Below are positions 7,488 to 15,083 of a DNA stretch of 64,000 nt, piece after piece. The position numbers were made by a program, and so were the translations under genes. Source of the stretch: Candidatus Kapaibacterium sp. (GTDB lineage Bacteria > Bacteroidota > Ignavibacteria > Kapaibacteriales > HRBIN21); assembly GCA_025059875.1 (NCBI GenBank), contig JANXCT010000002.1, positions 279,180-343,179 of the forward strand. Reading direction: 5' to 3'. Numbering within the stretch: position 1 is the stretch's first letter; each line of letters opens with the position of its first letter. A model generated the notes under the pieces. It saw only the letters and a program-made list of their open reading frames with translations, was not told the DNA's origin and made no database searches.

Positions 7488-9149
7488 ATGGCGCGCATCG
7501 GCTCTGAGATTCCCCACGATGCCACCTACGAGCGGAACTACGACTACAACCGCGAGCAGCTCCGCATCCTGCAGGCCCGTGCAGAACGCATCCGACAAGG
7601 GGGTGGGCCCGCAGCCCAGGAACGACTCCGAGCCCGCGGCAAGCTACCAGCACGCGAGCGAATTGCCCGACTGATCGATCCTGGTACGAGCTTTCTGGAA
7701 CTGGGGTTGTTTGCTGCCTACGGGATGTACAGCGAATACGGCGGCTGTCCTGCTGCCGGCGTCATCGTCGGCATTGGAATCATTGCCGGGCGTGAGTGTG
7801 TCATCGTTGCCAACGACGCCAGCGTGAAGGCTGGCGCATGGTTCCCGATGACAGCAAAGAAGAATCTTCGCGCGCAGGAGATCGCGCTGGACAACCGCGT
7901 GCCCATCATCTACTTGGTGGACTCCGCTGGGGTCTTCCTACCGCTGCAGGACGAGGTCTTCCCGGACAAGGAGCACTTCGGTCGGCAGTTCCGCAACAAT
8001 GCCATCCTCTCTTCGCTCGGCGTGCCGCAGATTGCCGCAATCATGGGCCCTTGCGTGGCCGGTGGAGCCTACTTGCCGATCATGAGCGACGAGGCTATCA
8101 TGGTGGAGGGCACTGGCAGCCTCTTCCTGGCTGGGCCAGCGCTAGTAGAGGCGGCCATTGGGGAGAAAGCAGACATCGAAGAGCTTGGCGGGGCTCGCAT
8201 GCATGCCAGCATCAGCGGCGTTGTCGATCATCGTGTCCGCAATGACGAGGAGGCCATCACGCTGATTCGGTCCCTCGTGGCGAAGATCTCCCCAGCGAAA
8301 GGGCGCAAGCCTATCTTTGACCGTACTGACCCCCGGCCGCCAGCATTCGACCCAGAGGAGATTTTGGGCATCCTCCCTGCTGACCGCACGAAGCCATACG
8401 ATACTTACCAGCTCCTGGCCCGCATCCTGGACGACTCGGAGCTGGACGAGTACAAGGCCGAGTACGGCAAGACCATCATCTGCGGCTATGGGCGCATCGA
8501 TGGCTGGGCCGTCGGGATTGTCGCCAACCAGCGGGCAATCGTCCGCTCCGGTCGAGGCGAGCTCCAAATTGGCGGTGTTATCTACTCCGATAGTGCCGAC
8601 AAGGCCGCACGCTTCATCATGAACTGCAACCAGCGCGGCATCCCGCTGGTCTTCTTCCAAGACGTCACGGGCTTCATGGTAGGAACACGCGCTGAGCAAG
8701 GGGGCATCATCAAGGACGGGGCAAAGATGGTCAACGCCGTAGCAAACAGCGTCGTTCCCAAGATCACCGTCATCGTCGGCAACAGCTTCGGTGCAGGAAA
8801 CTACGCCATGTGTGGTCGCGCCTACGACCCACGACTCATCGTAGCCTACCCCACTGCTCGCATCGGCGTCATGGGAGGGGCACAAGCTTCCCGGACTCTC
8901 CTAACCATCCGGCTAGAGAACCTCAAGCGCGAGGGCAAGACGCTTTCCGAAGAAGAGCAACAGGCCCTCCTGCGCGAGATTGAGCAGCGTTACGAGGAAC
9001 AGCTCTCCCCCTACTACGCCGCTGCCCGCCTGTGGGTAGACGAGCTCATCTCGCCGCTTCAGACCCGGGAATACATCTCCCGCATGCTGGCCTGCGCTGC
9101 CCACAACGACACCCTGCGTCCCTGGAGCGTAGGGGTGCTACAGACTTAG
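7488..9149 (+). CDS. acyl-CoA carboxylase, carboxyltransferase (beta) subunit, methylcrotonyl-type
   Basis: This 553-residue protein is the biotin-dependent carboxyltransferase subunit of an acyl-CoA carboxylase. It most resembles the methylcrotonyl-CoA carboxylase beta subunit of leucine breakdown. ANDASVKAGAWFPMTAKK, YLVDSAGVFLPLQDEVFPD and MGPCVAGGAYLPIMSDEAIM lie in the N-terminal crotonase-like domain. QDVTGFMVGTRAEQGG, NSFGAGNYAMCGRAYDPR and GVMGGAQASRTL lie in the C-terminal one. The biotin carboxylase/BCCP (alpha) subunit is not next to it. Its stop overlaps that of the convergent rlmD by the bases TTAG. Other specificities (geranyl-CoA, propionyl-CoA) cannot be excluded. Confidence 0.85.
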   Translation: MARIGSEIPHDATYERNYDYNREQLRILQARAERIRQGGGPAAQERLRARGKLPARERIARLIDPGTSFLELGLFAAYGMYSEYGGCPAAGVIVGIGIIAGRECVIVANDASVKAGAWFPMTAKKNLRAQEIALDNRVPIIYLVDSAGVFLPLQDEVFPDKEHFGRQFRNNAILSSLGVPQIAAIMGPCVAGGAYLPIMSDEAIMVEGTGSLFLAGPALVEAAIGEKADIEELGGARMHASISGVVDHRVRNDEEAITLIRSLVAKISPAKGRKPIFDRTDPRPPAFDPEEILGILPADRTKPYDTYQLLARILDDSELDEYKAEYGKTIICGYGRIDGWAVGIVANQRAIVRSGRGELQIGGVIYSDSADKAARFIMNCNQRGIPLVFFQDVTGFMVGTRAEQGGIIKDGAKMVNAVANSVVPKITVIVGNSFGAGNYAMCGRAYDPRLIVAYPTARIGVMGGAQASRTLLTIRLENLKREGKTLSEEEQQALLREIEQRYEEQLSPYYAAARLWVDELISPLQTREYISRMLACAAHNDTLRPWSVGVLQT

Positions 9150-10324
9150 CGGCGGCGTAGCAGCGCGATGCACTCTACATGCGGTGTCTGCGGGAAGAGG
9201 TCTACTGGCTGCAGACACTCCAGCCGGTAGACCTTCAGCAGTTGCCGCAAGTCGCGGGCTTGTGTAGCAGGATTGCAGCTCACGTAGACGAGTCGCTCTG
9301 CCGGGCGCTCGCAGAGGAACTGCAGCAGACGCCAGTGGATTCCAGCCCGCGGAGGATCTACCAGAATGAGGCTCGGTTGCGGGAGCGTCTCCAGGAGAGC
9401 CCACGCCGGTGCTCGGTGGAGGTCAGCCACCAGCCACGAGACATTCTCTATCCCGTTCAATGCCGCATTCGCCCGGGCATCTTCAATAGCAGCTTCCATG
9501 AGCTCCACGCCGTAGACGTGTCGAGCGTGCCGAGCAACGAACAGCGCGATGCTCCCCGTCCCACAGTAAAGGTCCCACGCAATGTCTTCAGAGGCTGGCT
9601 CCGCCAGCTCCACAATACGCCCGAAGAAGCGCTCCAACTGTGCCCAGTTCACCTGGAAGAAGGCGAACGGGGAGATGCGGAATCGGAGGTCACCGATGGG
9701 CTGCTCCAAAACACCATCGCCAGTAAGGATGCGGAGCTGGCCGTACGAGACGGGCGACCACGTGTCGTTGATCACATGGCCAACCGTGCGGACTGTCGGG
9801 AACGTCCTCGGTAGTTCCGTGGCGAGCTCCTCCAGAAAGGTGCACTCCTCCGGGCGGCTCGGGGTCGTTGTCACCAGCAGCACCATCCACTGCTCGGGTG
9901 GGGCAGCGTAGCGGATCACGATGTTGCGGAGGAAGCCTGTGTGACTCTGGTAGTCGTACGCCTGGAGCCGATAGGAACGTGCCCGCTCGCGCACGAACCC
10001 CAGGAGATGGTTCGCCAGCGGCTGCGGAAGCCAGCACTCTGTGATGTTCACTACTTCGTCGAAGCGGCCACGACGATGGAGCCCAGTACGGAGCCCACCC
10101 CCCGGGTCCGGGACGGCCGTGAACTCCATCTTGTTACGGTAGCCGAAAGGGACGGGCGAGCCGAGGATGGGCAGGATGAGCCCAGCCTCTACCCCCACTT
10201 CAGCAAAGAGGACGCGAAGTGCTTCCTCCTTCCGGCGGAGCTGCTCCGCATAAGGGATGTCTTGCCATCGGCAGCCCCCGCAATCACCGAAGTGGGGGCA
10301 GGTGCTCCCGTTGTACGTTAGCAT
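9146..10324 (-). CDS. rlmD: 23S rRNA (uracil-5-)-methyltransferase, RlmD/TrmA family
   Basis: This 392-residue enzyme methylates a uridine at C5 with S-adenosylmethionine. Near the N-terminus CPHFGDCGGC supplies three Cys (residues 9, 15, 18) and TECW a fourth, as in the [4Fe-4S] cluster of RlmD. The methyltransferase domain has DLYCGTGSIALFVA (SAM binding), VDPPRAG and the catalytic Cys segment YVSCNPATQARDL. The N-terminal TRAM domain of RlmD is missing, so RlmD-like or RlmC/RlmCD-like activity are both possible. Its Shine-Dalgarno lies inside a stem-loop directly upstream. Confidence 0.87.
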   Translation of the reverse strand: MLTYNGSTCPHFGDCGGCRWQDIPYAEQLRRKEEALRVLFAEVGVEAGLILPILGSPVPFGYRNKMEFTAVPDPGGGLRTGLHRRGRFDEVVNITECWLPQPLANHLLGFVRERARSYRLQAYDYQSHTGFLRNIVIRYAAPPEQWMVLLVTTTPSRPEECTFLEELATELPRTFPTVRTVGHVINDTWSPVSYGQLRILTGDGVLEQPIGDLRFRISPFAFFQVNWAQLERFFGRIVELAEPASEDIAWDLYCGTGSIALFVARHARHVYGVELMEAAIEDARANAALNGIENVSWLVADLHRAPAWALLETLPQPSLILVDPPRAGIHWRLLQFLCERPAERLVYVSCNPATQARDLRQLLKVYRLECLQPVDLFPQTPHVECIALLRRR

Positions 10325-10328
10325 CCGG

Positions 10329-10370
10329 CGTCCCTTTCCCTCAGCCGTGCTCTGTACGGGAATAGGGACG
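10329..10370 (-). promoter_or_regulatory. stem-loop covering the rlmD ribosome-binding site
   Basis: CGTCCCT (10329-10335) pairs with AGGGACG (10364-10370), and TTCCC pairs with GGGAA inside it with a single bulged base, giving a 12-bp imperfect stem with a loop of about 17 nt. On the minus strand the 3' arm ends 4 bases before the rlmD ATG and holds the GGGAAAGGGA Shine-Dalgarno. No T-run follows, so it does not look like an intrinsic terminator for the upstream lipoprotein gene. A role in lowering rlmD translation is inference. Confidence 0.4.
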
Positions 10371-10385
10371 TGAGAGGCTGGGCCT

Positions 10386-10952
10386 TCAGTCCGGCAGGAT
10401 GTGGACAGGGAAGGTCACATCCACGTCCGTCTCCCCGCTTGGCTGCGCCGTCTTTTGCCCTTCGTAGTGGAAGAGCCGAATCCGTAGGCTACCTCGGGCT
10501 TCGTGATGGCTGTGCAGCCGCACCCGAGCTTCCAATCCCAGCGGTAGCCCATTGGCATCCCTGTCTAACCGCTCAACCGTGAACAAGTCCTGCGGCTGGA
10601 CGTCGTAGAAAACCTGATGCGCCGTAGCCTCACGGCGAATCTCCTCCGTGATCGTATCCGGCGGGCTGACCGCCTCGTTGAGGAACTCCAGCCGCAAGCG
10701 CCACAGGGTGTCGTGCCCCCGGAAGTGGATGGTATCCACCTGCGGCGAATTCCCACCAGGGCCATCTACATCGCGGAAGGCGAACGTGTGGACGTTGGTT
10801 GAATCCGGCTCATTCCATACATGCACCAGCACCGTCGTGATGAGCTCCTGGGGATGGTCTTCATGAGGGTGTGCTGGGTCCTTCTCGCATCCGACCAGCA
10901 GGAGCACGGCAAAGGTTAGGACGAGACCACGCAGATACATCCGGCAACGCAT
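10386..10952 (-). CDS. TonB-receptor-associated lipoprotein ('type 1 periplasmic binding fold' type)
   Basis: This is a predicted lipoprotein of about 188 residues. A hydrophobic segment ends in the lipobox LVGC, so the mature protein is anchored by that Cys. A short His/Asp/Glu-rich linker (HPHEDHPQE) follows, and could touch metal. The rest (ITTVLVHVWN, FRDVDGPGGN, LEFLNEAVSPPDTITEEI, HQVFYDV, DANGLPLGL) matches a family common in Bacteroidetes next to TonB receptors, often labelled 'type 1 periplasmic binding fold'. ATGs at 10952 and 10940 are both possible; the ATG at 10994 would overlap the receptor gene. It lies downstream of the receptor in the same operon. Surface-ligand capture for that receptor is inference. 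Confidence 0.75.
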   Translation of the reverse strand: MRCRMYLRGLVLTFAVLLLVGCEKDPAHPHEDHPQELITTVLVHVWNEPDSTNVHTFAFRDVDGPGGNSPQVDTIHFRGHDTLWRLRLEFLNEAVSPPDTITEEIRREATAHQVFYDVQPQDLFTVERLDRDANGLPLGLEARVRLHSHHEARGSLRIRLFHYEGQKTAQPSGETDVDVTFPVHILPD

Positions 10953-10981
10953 TGGACTACACCCGAGCTTGTGGAACATGG

Positions 10982-13255
10982 CTACCATTCCCACCGCAAC
11001 CGCGCAATGAGATCACGTCCCGGCTCATCGGCAAAGTACCGAAGCCGGCTGTTGTAGTCGCGGTAAGCCCGATTGAAGAGGTTCCGCACCTCCACAGCAA
11101 TCCCGATGGAACCGTAGCCGAGCGGGAGCTCTGCCCCAAGGGCAGCATCCCATACAGTGTACCCGGCCGGCGGCGGAGCATAATCCAGAGGTGCCTGTGA
11201 CCTCTTGCCGACTGCCGTCATGGTAAGCTCTACATAGGGGAGCTGGAAGGGCCCAAAAGAGGGCAGGTGAGCATGCATCCGCAGCCGAAGTCGCGGCGGC
11301 GGGATGCCGTAAAGTGGCTGACGTTGACCGAGCTCACGCCCCCAGAGCATGGTAGCAGTGAGTTCCGCTCGGAGCCATTCAAGGAGCTCGCCCTCACTGC
11401 GGAGCTCCATCCCTGTAAGGAGAGCGGGTACCCCTTGGTACCGAAACACAGGGAATGCTCCCCGAATAGTCAGCACCGGCTGTCCCGTGGGTAGATGGGC
11501 AAGGAAGCGGGGGAAGTAGTGGGCAAAGGCGCTGGCCTCCAGGTGCCATGGCGCCGTGTGGTAGCTTGCCGAGAGCTCTGCTGTCCATACTCGCTCTGCG
11601 GCGAGGGTGGAGTCGCCCACTTCGAAGATGGCAGCACCGTGGTGGACACCGTTGGCGAAGAGCTCCACTGCTGTTGGTGCGCGCCAGCCAGAAGCGACGC
11701 TAGCTCGAAGCTCCCACGGCCGCTCCACGTACCCCACCAGGGCAGCCACAGCAGCGCTCACCCAACGCCTCTGACTGCGCGTCCATACCCCCGCTACTGA
11801 GCGCCAGACAGCCAACCCCAGCCAATCCCCTCGGAGTCCAACCGAGGCTTGCCACCGTTGCCAGAACCACTGCTGCCACAGTCCGCTCCCGAAGGCGTAG
11901 CTGCGGAAGTTCGGCACGAAGCGCTCCAACCCCTCGGAGACACTCCCCTGACGACGGGCGTCAGCAACGGCATGGAAGCGCCCGCCGAAGATGGGCTGTT
12001 CTACCTCTGCCCGAAGGCTCCAGCTCGTCAACGTCACATCGTACGCAGCCCGCCCACCGAGCACTGCCCGGAGGGAATCGCTCCAGAATCGGTGTGCGTC
12101 GTACTCTCGACGTCGATTCTGCTGCCAGCCTAAGATGAGGCTTGCTTGCCCCTCACCCAAGGCTCTCTGCAACTCCAACTCCGAGACGACGTGCCAGACA
12201 TCCTGATACGGCGGCCGAATCTCATAGCCTACGGGACGCTGGACCAGCGGACGTGGCGACCGAAGGGCACGTTCCAGATCGGTCAGATTGCCTAAGTGCA
12301 TCCCAGCAAAGACCCCCAGCCGCCCGCGGTAGAGCTGAAGCCGGCCCCGCAGCATCGTGTGACCGAAGAGGGACTGCAGGAGTGCCGTCCCCATGTACTG
12401 CTCGTAGGCCGTGTTGGCTAGCCCATACTGCGGAGTCATCACGTCTGCGGCCCGTCGAGCGCTCAGCAGCACCTGCCCTGCCCACGGGCCCTGTACTGCG
12501 TCCACACGCGCTGAGACTGCACCTTGGCGGTTGGCGGAGAAGCCCTCTAACCGTACCTGCCCGTGGATTCCAGGACGCGAACCCGGCAGCGCTGGTACCA
12601 ATCGCACTACTCCCGCCAACGCTTCTGTCCCATACCGCACAGCTGCTGTACCCCGCACGACTTCCACGGACTCCACCATCAGCGGATCCAGCTCTGGAGC
12701 ATGTTCCATCCCCCATGCCTGGCTGTAGAGTGGGAGCTTGTCATTGAGCACTAACAAGCGCTCCCCGGTCAGTCCCCGAAGGCTGGGCTTGGCAATCCCG
12801 GGCCCTGTCGTAATCACACCCATACCCGGAAGCTCTCGAAGTACCTCCCCCAGACTCTGGCCACGGTGGCGGTCTAGCTCGCGTGGCGTCAGCACCAGCA
12901 GCGGACTGGCACCCGCCTCCGGCAGCTCAGGACGTTGGGCCTCAACGGCAACACCCAGCAAAGGAACGACCCTCTGCGCCAGAACAACAGTCAGAACGGT
13001 ATCTCGATGCAGCGTGAATGGTATCTCCGCAGGCACGAAGCCCACCGCGTGGACACGGAGCCAGTACCTTCCCGCAGGCAGATTCGACACAACAGCTCGC
13101 CCTTGGGCATCCGCCACCGCAGCGTGGTGTAGGGGCTCTACGACCATCCTTGCCCCAGGTACGGGCACACCAGCACTGTCGCGGACGAGGACTTCAACGC
13201 GCTGGAGGGAGAGCGCGATGGCACTGCATGCCAGCCATAGAATCGGGATTCGCAT
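10982..13255 (-). CDS. TonB-dependent outer-membrane receptor with carboxypeptidase-like N-terminal domain
   Basis: This 757-residue protein is an outer-membrane TonB-dependent receptor. A signal peptide (MRIPILWLACSAIALS) is followed by a carboxypeptidase-regulatory-like Ig domain (about residues 18-95; GVPVPGARM, GRAVVSNLPAGRYWLRV). A plug domain comes next, with SLGEVLRELPGMGV, GIAKPSLRGLTGERLLVLND, QAWGMEHAPELDP and VRGTAAVRYGTEALAGVV. The rest is a beta-barrel ending in RDLIARLRWEW, a proper aromatic C-terminus. The plug resembles Bacteroidetes receptors annotated as ZnuD- or heme-type. It is flanked by a CxxC/RAPP membrane protein and a His-rich lipoprotein, which suggests a metal or metal cofactor as ligand; the ligand is not known. 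The ATG at 13255 is preferred over a GTG at 13282. Confidence 0.88.
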   Translation of the reverse strand: MRIPILWLACSAIALSLQRVEVLVRDSAGVPVPGARMVVEPLHHAAVADAQGRAVVSNLPAGRYWLRVHAVGFVPAEIPFTLHRDTVLTVVLAQRVVPLLGVAVEAQRPELPEAGASPLLVLTPRELDRHRGQSLGEVLRELPGMGVITTGPGIAKPSLRGLTGERLLVLNDKLPLYSQAWGMEHAPELDPLMVESVEVVRGTAAVRYGTEALAGVVRLVPALPGSRPGIHGQVRLEGFSANRQGAVSARVDAVQGPWAGQVLLSARRAADVMTPQYGLANTAYEQYMGTALLQSLFGHTMLRGRLQLYRGRLGVFAGMHLGNLTDLERALRSPRPLVQRPVGYEIRPPYQDVWHVVSELELQRALGEGQASLILGWQQNRRREYDAHRFWSDSLRAVLGGRAAYDVTLTSWSLRAEVEQPIFGGRFHAVADARRQGSVSEGLERFVPNFRSYAFGSGLWQQWFWQRWQASVGLRGDWLGLAVWRSVAGVWTRSQRRWVSAAVAALVGYVERPWELRASVASGWRAPTAVELFANGVHHGAAIFEVGDSTLAAERVWTAELSASYHTAPWHLEASAFAHYFPRFLAHLPTGQPVLTIRGAFPVFRYQGVPALLTGMELRSEGELLEWLRAELTATMLWGRELGQRQPLYGIPPPRLRLRMHAHLPSFGPFQLPYVELTMTAVGKRSQAPLDYAPPPAGYTVWDAALGAELPLGYGSIGIAVEVRNLFNRAYRDYNSRLRYFADEPGRDLIARLRWEW

Positions 13256-13296
13256 AGCTCTGCAACTAGACAGGCTCTGCACGACCGAATACGCTG

Positions 13297-13326
13297 TTGG
13301 CCACTGCTCACTTCAGTAGCGGCCAA
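13297..13326 (-). promoter_or_regulatory. stem-loop in the TonB receptor leader
   Basis: TTGGCC (13297-13302) pairs perfectly with GGCCAA (13321-13326). The inner bases extend the stem to 12 positions, with one wobble and one mismatch on the minus strand, around a 6-nt loop. It lies 42 bases upstream of the receptor ATG. No T-run follows on the receptor side. No known riboswitch consensus (cobalamin, TPP) could be completed around it. Confidence 0.4.
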
Positions 13327-13422
13327 GGCCACCCAGCACAATGAGGCAGTGGGGAGAGAGGGCGCAAGCAGTAGAGTTAGGACACGTAGAGGAAAGGCTG
13401 CCTAACGAGCTTGGAGTGCGCT

Positions 13423-13707
13423 TCAGCTCCGTGGTGGTGCTCGGCAGCAGAGGGGTGCGGTAGAGACGCAGTAAGGGGCCTGCCTCTGCTCCCAGACTTG
13501 CTCGACAGCCACTACATCTTGGGGGAATAGCCGCCCGGCCTCCGGCAGATCGGGTAGTACCAGTGGCGGTAGCCAGCAGAGCCAGCAGCTCTGCTGTACC
13601 TCCGGAGACTGCCCGTCCGCTGGAGAGTGGACGTGAGGACCCTGCAGGGCTACAGTCCCCAGCAGACATACCCCCACCGCCACTACTAAGGGTCCCCGAA
13701 ACCGCAT
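13423..13707 (-). CDS. small CxxC / C-terminal RAPP membrane or periplasmic protein
   Basis: This is a 94-residue protein with an N-terminal hydrophobic segment (about residues 6-20), then HVHS, a CWLC motif, and an end with paired Cys and the tail RAPPRS. Small proteins with a histidine-rich stretch, CxxC and a terminal RAPP/RGPP occur upstream of TonB receptors in Bacteroidetes and resemble DUF2946-type proteins. I recognise the pattern, not a named family. The ATG at 13705-13707 begins right at the hydrophobic segment. It is the first gene of the minus-strand unit leading to the receptor, 167 bp upstream of it. A role in metal sensing or binding is inference. A second overlapping frame (13313-13723) looks like a shadow. 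Confidence 0.55.
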   Translation of the reverse strand: MRFRGPLVVAVGVCLLGTVALQGPHVHSPADGQSPEVQQSCWLCWLPPLVLPDLPEAGRLFPQDVVAVEQVWEQRQAPYCVSTAPLCCRAPPRS

Positions 13708-13820
13708 CCATCCGCTTCGACAAGTCGTAGTGTGGGGACGAATCGCACTACTATTCCAGTGCACGGCGTTCCACGGGCAGCTCGTCCATACGCATGCACA
13801 GCTCAGCATCAGCGGTCCCC

Positions 13821-15083
13821 ATGGCGTCGGCTGCTATTGTAGGAATCGGCAACGAACTCCTGCTAGGGCAGGTAACGAACACGAACGCTGCATGGCTCGC
13901 TCAGCGGTGCTCAGAGCTTGGATTCCGAGTCCTCTACCAGAGCGTCGTCGGTGACTCTGTCCCGGAGATCGTCCAAGAGCTCCGAAGACTGTGGGAGCGT
14001 GTAGAACTCATCGTCACTACTGGCGGCTTGGGTCCCACCCACGATGACGTCACCGTCGAAGCGATCGCCCAATTCCTCGGCGAAGAGCTCCAGGAACACC
14101 CCACCGTTCGGGAGTGGCTAGCAGAGAAGGCCCACCAACGTGAGCAGCTGCTGCCGGAGCGAGTACTCCGGCAGGCGCTGTTGCCACCTTCGGCACTCCC
14201 TCTCCCAAACCCTGTCGGACAGGCTCCCGGGATCTGGAGTGAGCGAAACGGTAAAGCCCTGCTAGCTCTCCCAGGCGTGCCAGCAGAGATGCAGGCCATC
14301 GTGCAGACAGCAGCTATAGATCACCTACGTCGCCTACGCCAGCAGCTTGGCGGACCGACTTTCCGCTCCATTACCCTTGTCACTGCTGGAATTGCCGAAG
14401 CACGCTTAGCCGACTTCATCGGTCCGCCAGAGGAGCTTTTGCCCGAAGGAGTCACGCTGGCCTTCCTTCCCTCCTTCTGGGGCGTGCGTCTGCGGTTGGA
14501 TGTGTATGCTGATTCGCCTGAGATAGCTGAGCAGCGCTTGGAGCAAGCCCGCCGGTGCCTCCAAGAGCGCATTCAGCCTTATCTGCTCGGAGAGGGGGAT
14601 GTCCACTTGAGCCGTGTCGTCGGCGAAGAGCTTCGCCGACGGGGCGAGACATTGGCTGTTGCAGAATCATGCACTGGCGGACTCTTAGGAGCCGCCATCA
14701 CAGACATCCCTGGCAGTTCCGACTACTTCCTCGGCGGGCACATCGTCTACAGCAATGCAGCGAAGACCTCCTTCCTGCAAGTGCCACCGGAGCTACTGCA
14801 GAGTGTAGGGGCTGTTAGCCAAGAGGTAGCCGAGCTCTTAGCCGAGAACGTCCGCCGAGCCTTCGGGGCTACGTACGGCGTTGGTATCACCGGCATCGCA
14901 GGCCCTGGCGGCGGAACCCCTCAGAAACCGGTCGGCACCGTCTGGATTGGCCTGGCAACCCCAGAGCGCGTCTCTGCGCGCCGCTTCGTCTTCGGTACTG
15001 ATCGAGCAGCCAACCGTCAGCGCTCCGTAGCTGCAGCTCTGACTTGGCTCTACTGCCATCTGAAGGGCCTTCCGGAGGAGTGA
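13821..15083 (+). CDS. cinA: CinA family protein with nicotinamide-nucleotide amidohydrolase domain
   Basis: This 420-residue protein combines the MoCF-like COG1058 domain (N-terminal ~250 residues; SAAIVGIGNELLLGQVTNTN, TTGGLGPTHDDVTVEA) with a PncC-type domain. The latter deamidates NMN (AESCTGGLLGAAITDIPGSS, GITGIAGPGGGTPQKPVGTV). The N-terminal domain is associated with ADP-ribose pyrophosphatase activity in this family, so the protein fits pyridine-nucleotide recycling. The ATG at 13821 starts directly at the conserved strand. Its stop overlaps the tsaD ATG by one base (TGATG), so the two are probably coupled. Confidence 0.92.
   Translation: MASAAIVGIGNELLLGQVTNTNAAWLAQRCSELGFRVLYQSVVGDSVPEIVQELRRLWERVELIVTTGGLGPTHDDVTVEAIAQFLGEELQEHPTVREWLAEKAHQREQLLPERVLRQALLPPSALPLPNPVGQAPGIWSERNGKALLALPGVPAEMQAIVQTAAIDHLRRLRQQLGGPTFRSITLVTAGIAEARLADFIGPPEELLPEGVTLAFLPSFWGVRLRLDVYADSPEIAEQRLEQARRCLQERIQPYLLGEGDVHLSRVVGEELRRRGETLAVAESCTGGLLGAAITDIPGSSDYFLGGHIVYSNAAKTSFLQVPPELLQSVGAVSQEVAELLAENVRRAFGATYGVGITGIAGPGGGTPQKPVGTVWIGLATPERVSARRFVFGTDRAANRQRSVAAALTWLYCHLKGLPEE

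Noticed and set aside
8142-8885. 247-codon minus-strand frame
   Set aside because: Antisense to the carboxyltransferase gene, which has full motif coverage over the same stretch.
13296-13345. Possible cobalamin riboswitch suggested by GCCACTG-like strings before the TonB receptor
   Set aside because: The other conserved parts (B12 box, GGGAA block) could not be found on either strand in the right order.
13313-13723. 136-codon minus-strand frame overlapping the CxxC protein gene
   Set aside because: Ser/Gly/Arg-rich shadow without a signal or motif; the alternate frame has the hydrophobic helix, CWLC and RAPP end.
13728-13750. TAGTG...CACTA inverted repeat between the small CxxC gene and cinA as an operator
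   Set aside because: Arms of 5 bp with a 13-bp spacer are expected by chance; not AT-rich like Fur/Zur boxes. Only worth revisiting with comparative data.
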